Of a stretch of 38,377 nucleotides of DNA, positions 18,935 through 28,600 are shown one piece after another; the first letter of the stretch is position 1, and each line of letters starts with the position of its first letter. Location: the NCBI GenBank assembly GCA_945903635.1, contig CAMDOT010000030.1, positions 1-38,377 of the forward strand. Direction: 5' to 3'. The translations under genes and the position numbers were made by a program. Below the pieces are notes generated by a model. It searched no databases, was not told where the DNA came from, and worked only from the letters and a program-made list of their open reading frames with translations. This DNA comes from Rhizobium sp. Q54 (GTDB taxonomy: Bacteria > Pseudomonadota > Alphaproteobacteria > Reyranellales > Reyranellaceae).

Positions 18935-19173
18935 GACGCGTCCTCCAAGGCGAAGCATGCCCGTAAATTTGCATGGTGCAAGAGGGAGGAAGGCGCGCGT
19001 TTCGTTGGCGAAGACGGTAATTGCAGTCGATAAATTTTCGCGCGTGGGTTGACGGACGGACTCGTATTCAGTTGTAGTGCACTTGGCGAAATTGAGCCGT
19101 GCGTAGCCGGAGTCCGCTGCTATCGCGTAGGGCGTGTCATCTCGATCGACGACGAATAGCAGGCAGGCAGAGT
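18935..19173. other. Gene-free stretch before the giant repeat protein gene
   Basis: Divergent intergenic region of 239 bp. TTGACG at 19049-19054 is a fair -35 box, but no good -10 box follows at the right distance. No hairpin or repeated motif stands out. Confidence 0.4.
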
Positions 19174-22100
19174 ATGAGCGCGCCAAGCAATATCAACCTG
19201 TCGAGCCTCAACGGCAGCAATGGCTTCAAGCTGAGCGGTACGGCGGCATATGACTTCAGCGGCGCTTCGGTCGCTTCGGCAGGGGACGTCAACGGTGACG
19301 GCTTCGCCGACCTGATCGTTGGCGCCAGCGGTGCCGACCCCCACGGCAATTCTTCCGGGGCGAGCTATGTGGTGTTCGGCAAGGCGTCTGGCTTCACGGC
19401 CAATGTCGACCTGTCGAGCCTCAATGGCAGCAATGGCTTCAAGCTGAGCGGCGCAGCGGCGGATGACTACAGTGGCTTCCCGGTGGCCTCTGCGGGAGAT
19501 GTCAACGGTGACGGCTTCGCCGACCTGATCATCGGTGCCAAGGGCGCCGATCCTCACGGTAGCTATTCCGGGGCGAGCTATGTGCTGTTCGGCAAGGCGT
19601 CGGGCTTCGGCGCGAACCTCGACCTGTCGAGCCTCAACGGCAGCAATGGCTTCAAGCTGAGCGGCGTGGCCCAAGGCAACTACGCCGGCAGGTCAGTCGC
19701 CTCGGCGGGGGACGTCAATGGCGACGGCTTCGCCGACTTGATCGTCGGTGCCTTCGGGGCCTCTCCCCACGGCACCGCTTCGGGGGCGAGCTATGTGGTG
19801 TTCGGCAAGGCGTCGGGCTTTGCGACCAACCTCGACCTGTCGGGCCTCGACGGCAGCAACGGCTTCAAGCTGAGCGGCGCGATATCCCTCGACAACAGTG
19901 GCTTCTCGGTGGCCTCGGCGGGCGATTTCAACGGTGACGGCTTCGCTGACCTGATCATCGGCGCCAAGGGCGCCGATCCTCACGGTAGTTATTCCGGGGC
20001 GAGCTATGTGGTGTTCGGCAAGGCGTCGGGCTTCGGCGCGAACCTCGACCTGTCGAGCCTCGATGGCACCAACGGCTTCAAGCTGAGTGGCGCATCGGCG
20101 AATGACCAGAGTGGCAGGTCGGTCGCCTCGGCGGGCGACGTCAATGGGGATGGTTACGACGACCTGATCGTCGGTGCCCCGGAAGCGGATCCCTACGGCA
20201 GAGTTTCCGCCGGGGCGAGCTATGTGGTGTTCGGCAAGGCGTCGGGCTTCACGGCCAACTTCGACCTGTGGAGCCTCACCGGCACCACTGGCTTCAAGTT
20301 GAGTGGCGATGCTGACCAAGACATCAGCGGCTGGTCGGTCGCCTCGGCTGGGGACGTCAACGGCGATGGCTTTGGCGACCTGATCGTCGGTGCCTCGCAT
20401 GCCGATCCGAACGGCAGCTTTTCGGGAGCGAGCTATGTCGTATTCGGCAAGGCATCGGGCTTCGCGGCCAATCTCGATCTGTCGACCCTCAACGGCATCA
20501 ATGGATTCAAGCTGAGTGGTGTGGCGGCAGGTGACGAAAGCGGCCAGTCGGTGGCTGCAGCGGGGGACGTCAATGGCGACGGCTTCGCCGACTTGATCAT
20601 CGGCGCCACCGGGGCCGACCCGCACGGCAGCTCTTCGGGGGCGAGCTATGTGGTGTTCGGCGGCGCTTTCGGAGCCACCGTCACGACCACTGGCACGTCC
20701 GCGGCCGAAATGCTGATCGGCGGGGCTGGTGGCGACGCGCTGAGCGGCGGTGGCGGGGCGGACGTGTTCCATGGCGGGGCGGGCGACGACCGGCTGACGG
20801 TGGCCGACACGACGTTCCGGCTGGCCGACGGCGGCACCGGCAACGACACGCTGGCGATGGCGGGTGCGGGACAGTCGCTCGACCTCGCCGATCGCCAGGT
20901 GGCGGCCCGCCTCTCGGGTGTCGAGCGCATCGACCTCACGGGCTCGGGCAACAACACACTAAAGATTGAACAGAGGGCGGTTCTCGACGGGATCGGCGCG
21001 GTGGTGGGCGGCAAGCGCGTGCTCGCCATCGAGGGCAACGCCGGCGACAAGGTAGTGTTCGCCGATGGGGCATGGTCGAAGACCGACTCGTTCACCGACG
21101 CCCATGGAACCTTCGATCGCTATACACGGGGCGATACCGAAATCCATCTCCAACAAGGCATTGGGATTGGGCTAGCCTTCAATCTGTCGAGCCTCGACGG
21201 CAGCAATGGCTTCAAGTTGAGCGGCGTGCTGGCAGCCGATGCCGCCGGCCTCTCGGTAGCCTCGGCGGGGGATGTCAATGGTGACGGCTTCGCCGACGTG
21301 ATCGTCTCCGCGTCAGGGGCTGATCTGAATGGCACCAACTCAGGTGCGAGCTATGTGGTGTTCGGCAAGGCGTCGGGATTCACGGCCAACGTCGACCTCT
21401 CCAGCCTCAACGGGGCAAACGGGTTCAAGCTAAGCGGCGTGACGACGGGTGACTTCAGCGGCTGGTCGGTGGCCTCGGCTGGAGACGTCAACGGCGACGG
21501 GTTCGCCGACGTGATCGTCGGTGCCAAGTGGGCCGACCCGAACGGCAGTGATTCCGGGGCGAGCTATGTGGTGTTTGGCAAGGCGTCGGGCTTTGCCGCA
21601 AATGTCAATCTGCAAGGCCTTAACGGCAGCAATGGGTTCAGGCTGAGCGGCGTGGCGTCTTCTGACTATAGCGGTTGGTCGGTGGCTTCGGCGGGTGACG
21701 TGAACGGCGACGGCTTCGCCGACATGATCGTCGGCGCCACCTACGCCGACCCGCACGGCAATAGGTCTGGGGCGAGCTACGTGGTATTTGGCAAAGCGTC
21801 GGGCTTTGCCGCTAATCTCGACCTGTCGAGTCTCAACGGCGGCAATGGTTTCAAGCTGAGCGGTGCTGCCGCGTACGACTACGGTGGCCGGTCGGTAGCG
21901 TCGGCCGGGGACGTCAACGGCGACGGCTTCGCCGACGTGATCGTCGGTGCTCCACTGGCCGACCCGAACGGCCGCAACGGGTCTGGGGCGAGCTACGTGG
22001 TGTTCGGCAAGGCGTCGGGCTTCGGCGCCAACCTCGACCTGTCGAGCCTCAATGGAAGCAACGGATTCAAGCTTAGCGGCGCGGCAACGAGCGACGCCAG

Positions 22101-24243
22101 CGGCATTTCGGTAGCCTCTGCCGGGGATGTCAACGGGGATGGTTTCAGCGACCTGATCGTCGGTGCGCCGGGAGCCGATCCGCACGGCCTGTCTTCCGGG
22201 GCGAGCTACGTGGTGTTCGGCAGGGCGTCTGGATTTGCCGCGAACCTCGACCTGTCGAGCCTCAATGGAGGCAATGGGTTCAAGCTGAGCGGCGAGGCGG
22301 CGTATGACCTGAGTGGTCTTTCGGTAGCCTCCGCCGGGGACGTCAATGGCGATGGGTTCGCCGACCTCATTGTTGGAGCCTATGCCGCCGACCCGCACGG
22401 CGGCAGGTCTGGGGCGAGCTACGTGGTGTTTGGCAAGGCGTCGGGCTTTACCGCGAACCTCGACCTGTCGACCCTCAACGGAAGCCAAGGATTCAAGCTG
22501 AGTGGCGTGGCGGCCTATGACAGCAGCAGTTTTTCGGTGGCGTCGGCCGGGGACGTCAACGGCGACGGCTTTTCCGACCTGATTATTGGCGCCCCCTACG
22601 CCGATCCGCACGGCAACTATTCCGGCGCGAGCTATGTGGTGTTCGGCGGCGCTTTCGGAGCCACCGTCACGACCACCGGTACATCCGCTGCCGAAATGCT
22701 GATCGGCGGGGCTGGTGATGACACGCTGAGTGGCGGCGGCGGCGCGGACGTGTTCCATGGCGGGGCGGGCGACGACCGGCTGACGGTGGCCAATACGACG
22801 TTCCGGCTGGCCGACGGCGGCACCGGCAACGACACGCTGGTGCTGGCGGGCGCGGGACAGTCGCTCAACCTCGCCGATCGCCAGGTGGCGGTCCGCCTGC
22901 AGGGCATCGAGCGCATCGACCTCACCGGCTCGGGCAACAACGCGCTGACGGTGAACCAGCGGGCGGTGCTCGACGGGCTGGGCGCAGTGGCGGGTGGCAA
23001 ACATGTGCTGACGATCGAGCGCAATGTCGGCGACACGGTGACATTCGCCGATGGGGCGTGGTCGAATATCGGCTCGTTTACCGACGCCCATGGAACCTTC
23101 GATCGCTACGTACTGGGCGATGCCGAAGTCGACCTCGAGCGGGATGTCGGGACAGTCGGCGACGGCCAGTCGCTCACCATCCAGGCGGGGCAGACCAGCG
23201 GCGGGCTGTCCGTTCTCGACAATGGCACGCTCTACGTAAACTCCGGCGGCACGGCCGTTGGAGCGACAATCTCCGCGGGCGGATTGCAGTACGTATTTTC
23301 GGGCGGCGTGGACAGCGGCGCGCATGTCCTCGGCGAGCGGCAGATCTGGGGCGGTGGAACGGCAAGCGGCGGCACCGTGGACAGCGGCGGCACGGAGTAT
23401 CTTTACGGCGTGGCGAGTGGCACGAAGATTTCCAGTGGCGGCACGCAGTACCTCGATCTCGGCGGCGTTGCGAATGGCGGGACGATCGATGCCACGGGAT
23501 GGCAGCATGTGTTCGGCCATGCGATTGCGAGCGGGATGACGGTATCGTCCTCGGGCAATCAGCATGTTTTTTCCGCAGGCTCATCGGTCAATACCGTTCT
23601 GCAGGCTTCGGCATGGGAGACGGTTTGGGGCGGCGGCGTGGCGTCGGGGACGTCGGTCAGCGGCGGCTATCTCAGTGTTTTTTCCGGCGGCACGACGTCG
23701 AACACGATCGTCTCGAGCGGTGGCTGGGAGTTCGCGTGGGGCGGCGGAATGGCGATCGGCACGGTCGTGTCGAGCGGCGGCTATCTCGATGTCTACTCCG
23801 GCGGCGCGGCTGTCGGAGCGACGCTGCTGAACGGCGCCTGGGATTTCGTCTGGGGCGCCGGCACGACGGCGACAGGGACGGTGGTGTCGAGCGGCGGCTA
23901 TGAGGATGTCTACTCCGGGGGTAGCGCGATAAACGCAACCGTCCGGAACGGCGGCTGGCAGTTCGTGTGGGGCGCGGGCACCACGGCAACAGGCACGGTG
24001 GTGTCGAGCGGCGGCTATCAGGACGTCTATTCGGGCGGGACGGCGACCGGCACGGTGGTCGGGAACGGCGGCTGGGAACTGGCCTGGACCGGCGGCAGCG
24101 TCAGCGGGTCGACCGTGACGAGCGGTGGCATCGAGTTCGTCTGGAGTGACGCCTCGGCTGCCAACACGACGGTGTCGAGCGGCGGGATACTGGACAACTA
24201 CGGCAGCACGACTGGCACGAAGATCCACAATGGCGGCCTGTAG
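19174..24243 (+). CDS. Giant FG-GAP / RTX / AIDA-repeat surface-type protein, truncated by an in-frame TAG
   Basis: The 1689-residue product (ATG 19174) has no N-terminal signal peptide. It consists of seven FG-GAP repeats of about 70 residues, each with a Ca-binding DVNGDGFADL loop (residues 6-495), an RTX-like module with GGAGGDALSGGGGADVFHGGAGDD (496-667), a second copy of the propeller and module (668-1329), then about 20-residue Gly-rich repeats of the AIDA/strand-loop type. FG-GAP propellers bind ligands, as in integrin alpha chains; RTX and the later repeats suggest a Ca-stabilised exported adhesin. The frame stops at TAG 24241 inside a repeat, where sister repeats have CAG (Gln); the same frame continues to 25119. 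No type I secretion genes are nearby. Confidence 0.85.
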   Translation: MSAPSNINLSSLNGSNGFKLSGTAAYDFSGASVASAGDVNGDGFADLIVGASGADPHGNSSGASYVVFGKASGFTANVDLSSLNGSNGFKLSGAAADDYSGFPVASAGDVNGDGFADLIIGAKGADPHGSYSGASYVLFGKASGFGANLDLSSLNGSNGFKLSGVAQGNYAGRSVASAGDVNGDGFADLIVGAFGASPHGTASGASYVVFGKASGFATNLDLSGLDGSNGFKLSGAISLDNSGFSVASAGDFNGDGFADLIIGAKGADPHGSYSGASYVVFGKASGFGANLDLSSLDGTNGFKLSGASANDQSGRSVASAGDVNGDGYDDLIVGAPEADPYGRVSAGASYVVFGKASGFTANFDLWSLTGTTGFKLSGDADQDISGWSVASAGDVNGDGFGDLIVGASHADPNGSFSGASYVVFGKASGFAANLDLSTLNGINGFKLSGVAAGDESGQSVAAAGDVNGDGFADLIIGATGADPHGSSSGASYVVFGGAFGATVTTTGTSAAEMLIGGAGGDALSGGGGADVFHGGAGDDRLTVADTTFRLADGGTGNDTLAMAGAGQSLDLADRQVAARLSGVERIDLTGSGNNTLKIEQRAVLDGIGAVVGGKRVLAIEGNAGDKVVFADGAWSKTDSFTDAHGTFDRYTRGDTEIHLQQGIGIGLAFNLSSLDGSNGFKLSGVLAADAAGLSVASAGDVNGDGFADVIVSASGADLNGTNSGASYVVFGKASGFTANVDLSSLNGANGFKLSGVTTGDFSGWSVASAGDVNGDGFADVIVGAKWADPNGSDSGASYVVFGKASGFAANVNLQGLNGSNGFRLSGVASSDYSGWSVASAGDVNGDGFADMIVGATYADPHGNRSGASYVVFGKASGFAANLDLSSLNGGNGFKLSGAAAYDYGGRSVASAGDVNGDGFADVIVGAPLADPNGRNGSGASYVVFGKASGFGANLDLSSLNGSNGFKLSGAATSDASGISVASAGDVNGDGFSDLIVGAPGADPHGLSSGASYVVFGRASGFAANLDLSSLNGGNGFKLSGEAAYDLSGLSVASAGDVNGDGFADLIVGAYAADPHGGRSGASYVVFGKASGFTANLDLSTLNGSQGFKLSGVAAYDSSSFSVASAGDVNGDGFSDLIIGAPYADPHGNYSGASYVVFGGAFGATVTTTGTSAAEMLIGGAGDDTLSGGGGADVFHGGAGDDRLTVANTTFRLADGGTGNDTLVLAGAGQSLNLADRQVAVRLQGIERIDLTGSGNNALTVNQRAVLDGLGAVAGGKHVLTIERNVGDTVTFADGAWSNIGSFTDAHGTFDRYVLGDAEVDLERDVGTVGDGQSLTIQAGQTSGGLSVLDNGTLYVNSGGTAVGATISAGGLQYVFSGGVDSGAHVLGERQIWGGGTASGGTVDSGGTEYLYGVASGTKISSGGTQYLDLGGVANGGTIDATGWQHVFGHAIASGMTVSSSGNQHVFSAGSSVNTVLQASAWETVWGGGVASGTSVSGGYLSVFSGGTTSNTIVSSGGWEFAWGGGMAIGTVVSSGGYLDVYSGGAAVGATLLNGAWDFVWGAGTTATGTVVSSGGYEDVYSGGSAINATVRNGGWQFVWGAGTTATGTVVSSGGYQDVYSGGTATGTVVGNGGWELAWTGGSVSGSTVTSGGIEFVWSDASAANTTVSSGGILDNYGSTTGTKIHNGGL
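19189..20658 (+). repeat. FG-GAP propeller 1 (seven repeats, about 210 bp each)
   Basis: Seven consecutive units of the form NLDLSSLNGSNGFKLSG...SVASAGDVNGDGFADLIVGA...GASYVVFGKASGF. Seven blades make one closed beta-propeller in the family. Unit 4 has DFNGDGF and unit 5 has DVNGDGYDDL in place of the common loop. Confidence 0.85.
20659..21174 (+). repeat. RTX-like calcium-binding module 1
   Basis: Encodes GGAGGDALSGGGGADVFHGGAGDDRL, the nonapeptide-like GGxGxDxLxGGxGxDxF pattern, followed by a beta-rich part ending FDRYTRGDTEIHL. It separates the two propellers. Confidence 0.75.
21175..22644 (+). repeat. FG-GAP propeller 2 (seven repeats)
   Basis: Seven further units with the same spacing and motif as propeller 1, the last ending in GASYVVFGGAFGATV exactly as in propeller 1. 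Units differ mainly at loop residues facing away from the Ca-binding DVNGDG turn. Confidence 0.85.
22645..23160 (+). repeat. RTX-like calcium-binding module 2
   Basis: Second copy of the module at 20659-21174, with the same opening (AEMLIGGAG) and the same closing landmarks (DGAWS, DAHGTFDRY). The GGAG-DD-LSGG pattern is kept; a few residues differ (for example GGAGDD in place of GGAGGD). Confidence 0.75.
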
Positions 24244-24790
24244 TTCGTGTTCTCGGGCGGCGTAGCGAAAGAAACGACGGTCAACAGCGGCGGCAACCTC
24301 GATGTGTTCGCGAGCGGCGTGGCAAGCGGCGCGGTGATCCACAGCGCGGGTTGGAGCTATGTCTGGTCGGGCGGCCTCGACAGTGCCGGAACCATCGGCG
24401 CCGGCGGTTTTGAGTATATCCTTGCCGGAGGTGTCGCCATCGGCATGACCGCCACGGGTGGCGGCAACCAGATCGTCAACGGGACGGCCAGCGCCACGAC
24501 CCTGGTCGCCGGCGGCCTGCAGTATGTTTCGTCGGGGGGTGTTGCGACGGGAACGGTCGTCAACAGCGGCGGCAATCTCGATGTCTTCTCAGGCGGCGTG
24601 GCAAGCGGCGCCGTCGTCAACAATGGCGGCTTCGACTTCGTCTGGGCAGGCGGCGTCGACCGCGATACCACGATCATGAGCGGCGGCCTCGACCTCGTCC
24701 TGTCGGGCGGTACCGTCAGCGGCGCCACCTTGAGCGGCGGCATGCTGGAGATCCAGAGCGGCGGCACGGCGGGCGGCAGCACGATTACCT
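23168..24790 (+). repeat. AIDA/strand-loop-type Gly-rich repeats
   Basis: Units of about 20 residues alternate a V.SGG turn with an aromatic strand (YVFSGG, FVWGAG, YQDVYSGG). The array continues on both sides of the TAG at 24241 without a change of frame or period, which shows that the stop interrupts one array. Confidence 0.75.
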
Positions 24791-25119
24791 TTACCAGTGC
24801 GGGCGGCACGTTGAAGCTCAACGATTCCGATGACTTCACCGGGCGCATTGCCGGGTTCGGTGCGCTGGGCGCCATCGATTTCGCCGACATCGCCTTCGGG
24901 GCACAGACCACGCTGGGCTTCACCGAGGATCCAGGCAACAGCAGCGGCACCCTCATCGTAAGCGACGGCACGCATACGGCGGCAATCCAGTTGTTGGGGC
25001 AGTATGTGGCAGCCAACTTCAATGTGACCAGCAACGGGTTCGGCGGCACTCTCGTGACCAGTGCGACGGGCATTGGGGCTGAGCCGCCGTCCCTGTTTGC
25101 GGCATCGCTCTATACGTAG
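24247..25119 (+). CDS. C-terminal part of the giant repeat protein, beyond the in-frame TAG
   Basis: This frame is the direct continuation of the one that stops at 24241-24243, and its first triplet after TTC is GTG 24247. No ribosome site precedes that GTG, so separate translation is unlikely. The first half continues the Gly-rich repeats (FSGGVAKETTVNSGG...). The end (about residues 190-290) is a different domain with LKLNDSDDFTGRIAGFGALGAIDFADIAF and VSDGTHTAAIQLLGQYVAANFNV, a C-terminal domain seen in many large exported repeat proteins of alphaproteobacteria and probably involved in type I export or anchoring. Its loss would leave the truncated product without that domain. If the stop is read through, the full protein has 1981 residues. 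Confidence 0.7.
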   Translation: MFSGGVAKETTVNSGGNLDVFASGVASGAVIHSAGWSYVWSGGLDSAGTIGAGGFEYILAGGVAIGMTATGGGNQIVNGTASATTLVAGGLQYVSSGGVATGTVVNSGGNLDVFSGGVASGAVVNNGGFDFVWAGGVDRDTTIMSGGLDLVLSGGTVSGATLSGGMLEIQSGGTAGGSTITFTSAGGTLKLNDSDDFTGRIAGFGALGAIDFADIAFGAQTTLGFTEDPGNSSGTLIVSDGTHTAAIQLLGQYVAANFNVTSNGFGGTLVTSATGIGAEPPSLFAASLYT

Positions 25120-25173
25120 GGTGATCCCGAGCCGGGGTTGATCCCGAGCTGGCGTTTTGCTGGAAGAGACGCG

Positions 25174-25542
25174 TCAGCAGGGACCCATCACGGTGGCAAG
25201 CGCTGCCAGCACCGCCGCGGGTTGGAAAGACTTGTTGATCACGGGTTGCGTCCAGTAGCGCTCGGGCAGTCTGCCGGGCTCGCCGGTCACGAAGATGAAG
25301 GGCACGCCGTCGGCCATGAGCCGGTCGGCCACGACAAGCACCAGTTCGCCGCCCAGCTTCACGTCGAGGAGCGCCGCGTCGAGCCGGTTGTTGTCGATCT
25401 TCTGCAGGGCACGGTCGACTGACGGCACCACGCCCACGACAACGCACCCCGCGTCATCGAGGACCTTTTCAAGGTCGAGCGCGATCAGGATGTCATCCTC
25501 GACGATCAGGATGTTGCGATCCTCAAGAGCATGATTGTGCAA
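25174..25542 (-). CDS. Single-domain response regulator (receiver only)
   Basis: This 122-residue CheY-like receiver has no output domain. The acidic cluster is E15-D16-D17, the phospho-acceptor D60 (ALLDVKLGGE), Thr in FIFVTGEPG and Lys in PVINKSFQP. The only possible start is TTG at 25542, preceded by ACAGGTG; a TAA stops the frame just upstream. Receivers with F-x-[VT]-T-G motifs near the end resemble the FATGUY type found in alphaproteobacterial general stress signalling, but the match here is partial (FIFVTGEP). No kinase is adjacent, so it is an orphan that would act by protein contact. It converges with the giant repeat gene. Confidence 0.88.
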   Translation of the reverse strand: MHNHALEDRNILIVEDDILIALDLEKVLDDAGCVVVGVVPSVDRALQKIDNNRLDAALLDVKLGGELVLVVADRLMADGVPFIFVTGEPGRLPERYWTQPVINKSFQPAAVLAALATVMGPC

Positions 25543-25620
25543 GGCACACCTGTCGCCGAGTTAATGGCCGGAAACGGCCCGTCCAGCGAAAGGTTGCGTC
25601 CTTCTGGCGAAAAACATGCG

Positions 25621-28600
25621 TTACTCCGCCGCCGCCTTCATCGCCTCCGGATGGCGCCACTGGTGGAGCAACTCGGCTTCCTTCTTCTTGGCCTTCTCCA
25701 GATGCGCGTCCTTGACGTGGCCGTAGCCTTTTATGTCGTCGGGGATCGCGGCGAGCTTGATCGCCAGCGCGTGGTTGGCGGGCGACAGCGTCTGCAGCAG
25801 CTCGGCCACCAGCGCCTCGTACTGGCCAATCAGCGCGCGCTCGGTCTTGCGTTCCTGAGTGTAGCCGAAGATGTCGAAGCGGGTGCCGCGCAGGCCCTTC
25901 AGCTTCGCCAGCATCTGGAAGGCCGGCGGCATCCAGGCGCCGAACTCCTGCTTGATCAGATGGCCGGTCTTGGGATCGCGGCTGGAGAAGATCGGCGGCG
26001 CGAGGTGGAATTTTAGTTTGTAGTCGCCCTCGAACTGGCCGGCGAGCTGGGCCGCGAAGGCGGCATCGGCGTGGAGCCGCGCCACTTCGTACTCGTCCTT
26101 GTAGGAGAGCAGCTTTGAATAGTTGCGCGCGACGGCCTCGGCGAGCGTGGTCTGGCCAGGTGTGGCCTTCTGCTCGGCGGCGCGCACCTTGTCGACCAGC
26201 GTCTTGTAGCGCTCGGCAAGTGCTGCGTTCTGATAGCCGGTGAGGTGTTTTGCGCGAACGGCCACGATCTCGTCGAGTGTCCTGGCGATGCGCGTGAAGG
26301 GAACCACTGTTGCCACAGGTGCCGCAAGCTTCTCGACCGCGGCGCGATCCGCGGCGGCGCGGCGGCCCCAGCGGAAGGCCGCGGTGTTCATGGCGATGGC
26401 GGCGCCATTCAGCTCGATCGCCTGCTCCAGCGCCTCGTGGCCGATCGGTACCAGCCCCTGCTGGTAGGCATAGCCCAGCATGAACATGTTGGTGGCGATC
26501 GAATCGCCCATCAGGGCGGTGGCGATGCCGGTGGCGTCGATGAAGTCGCAGGCGTCGGCGCCCGCACCGGCCTCGATCGAGAGTCTCAGCATGTGCGAGG
26601 GGAAGGCGATGTCGGGATGGCGGGTGAATTCGCCGGTGATGGTCTCGTGCGTGTTGACGATGGCGCGCGAAGTGCCGGGCTCGAGCCTCGCCAGAGAATC
26701 GGTGCCGGCGCTCACCACGAGATCGCAGCCCAACAGCAGGTTGGCGCCGCCAGCGCCGAGCCGCACCGCGTGCAAAGCTTCCGGCGTGGCGCCAAGACGC
26801 ACATGGCTGATCACGGCGCCGCCCTTCTGCGCCATGCCGAGCTGATCGAGGACGGTGGCGCCCTTGCCTTCGAGGTGCGCCGCCATGCCCATGATGGCGC
26901 CGATCGTGACCACGCCGGTGCCGCCGATGCCGGTGATGAGTACGCCATAAGGCTTGTCGGCGATCGAGGGCAGCGTCGGCGCTGAGGGCAGGGGCGGCTC
27001 GGTCTTGTCCGTCGTGGCGATGGACTTGCCGGCTTTGCCTTTACGCAGGCTGCCGCCTTCGACTGTGACGAACGACGGGCAGAAACCGTTCAGGCACGAA
27101 AAATCCTTGTTGCAGGATGACTGGTCGATGGCCCGCTTGGAGCCGAACTCGGTGGCGACCGGCACGACCGAGAGGCAGTTCGACTTGGTCGAGCAGTCGC
27201 CGCAGCCTTCGCACACCGCCTGGTTGATCAGCACGCGCTTGGCGGGATCGGGATAGGTGCCACGCTTGCGGCGGCGGCGTTTCTCGGCGGCGCAGGTCTG
27301 GTCGTAGATCAGGACGCTGACGCCCTTCACCTCGCGCAGCTCGCGCTGGACCTCGTCGAGCTGGTCGCGGTGATGGAAGGTGACGCCCGAGGCCCAGTCG
27401 GTGCCGACCGGATATTTGCCCGGGTCGTCGCTCACCAGCGCGATGCGCTCGACGCCCTCGGCGCGGACCTGGCGGCTGATGCGCCACGGCGTGACGTCGC
27501 CGTCGTGCGGCTGGCCGCCGGTCATGGCGACGGCGTCGTTGTAGAGGATCTTGTAGGTCATGCTGGTCTTGTTCGCGACGGCGTGGCGGATCGCGAGCAG
27601 GCCGGAATGGAAATAGGTGCCGTCGCCCAGGTTCTGGAAGACATGCGGCGTGTCGGTGAAGTGGCTGGCGCCGACCCAGGTGGCGCCCTCGGCGCCCATG
27701 TGGGTGAAGGTCTTGGTGTTGCGCTCCATCGAGATCGCCATGGTGTGGCAGCCGATGCCGGCCAGCGCCATCGACCCGTCGGGCACCTTCGTCGAACTGT
27801 TGTGCGGGCAGCCGGAGCAGAAGTAGGGCACGCGGGCCATGCCGGACTCGTTCCGCACCTGGCGGCCGCCGCGGTGTTTCAGCCCTTCGAAACGCTGCCT
27901 GGAACGCTCGCTGAGGCCGGCGAGGCCGAGGCGCTCGACGATCGCCGAGGCGATCTCGAACGGCGAGAGCTCGCCGTCGCTCTTCAGCAGATGCTGGCCG
28001 CGCTCGTCGGTCTTGCCGACGACGACGGGGCGGCGGGTGCTCTCCATGTTGAACAGCGCGTCCTTCAGCTGCTGCTCGATGATGGGCCGCTTCTCCTCGA
28101 TCACCAGGATCTCGCGCTTGCCGGCCGCGAAGGCCGTGGCGCCCTCGGTTTCGAGCGGCCACACCATGCCCACCTTGTAGATGGCGAGTCCCAGCCGTTC
28201 GGCCTCTACATCGTCGATGCCGAGTTCGTCCAGCGCCTGGCGGACATCGAGGTAGGATTTGCCCACCGTCACGATGCCGAAACGGGCGTCGGGGCGGCCG
28301 AGCATGACCTTGTCGAGCTTGTTGGCGCGCCAGTAGGCGAGTGCTGCCGGGATTTTCACCTGGTAGACGCGCTTCTCCTGGCCCAGCCAGTCGTCGGGCC
28401 AGCGAATGTGCACGCCCTCGGGCGGCAGGTGGTGATCGGCCGGGATGTGGATTTCGAGCCGGTGCGGATCGACGTAGACCGAGGCCGAGGAATCGACCGT
28501 CTCGCTCAGCACCTTGAAGCCGACCCAGAGGCCGGAGTAGCGCGACATCTCGAAGGCATGCAGGCCCCAGTCGAGATATTCCTGGACGGAGGCCGCGTGG

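Larger units (their letters stand above)
19189..23160 (+). repeat. 1986-bp tandem duplication (two propeller-plus-RTX units)
   Basis: Unit A (19189-21174) and unit B (21175-23160) are both 1986 bp: seven FG-GAP repeats (1470 bp) followed by one RTX-like module (516 bp). Matching landmarks are offset by exactly 1986 bp, for example GCGAGCTATG at 20641 and 22627. Confidence 0.85.

Noticed and set aside
19049..19077. TTGACG and TTGTAG as a promoter of the giant repeat gene
   Set aside because: The -10 box matches the consensus too poorly to support the call.
19189..22644. Regular repeats that could suggest a CRISPR array
   Set aside because: The 210-bp period is in frame, encodes FG-GAP units and has no short identical repeats with unique spacers.
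21430..23565. 711-residue minus-strand frame
   Set aside because: Antisense to the FG-GAP gene; its periodic sequence only reflects the repeats on the coding strand.
24241..24243. Pyrrolysine or selenocysteine recoding at the TAG
   Set aside because: Selenocysteine uses TGA, and no pyrrolysine genes or downstream signal are seen. CAG in sister repeats makes a simple nonsense change more likely.
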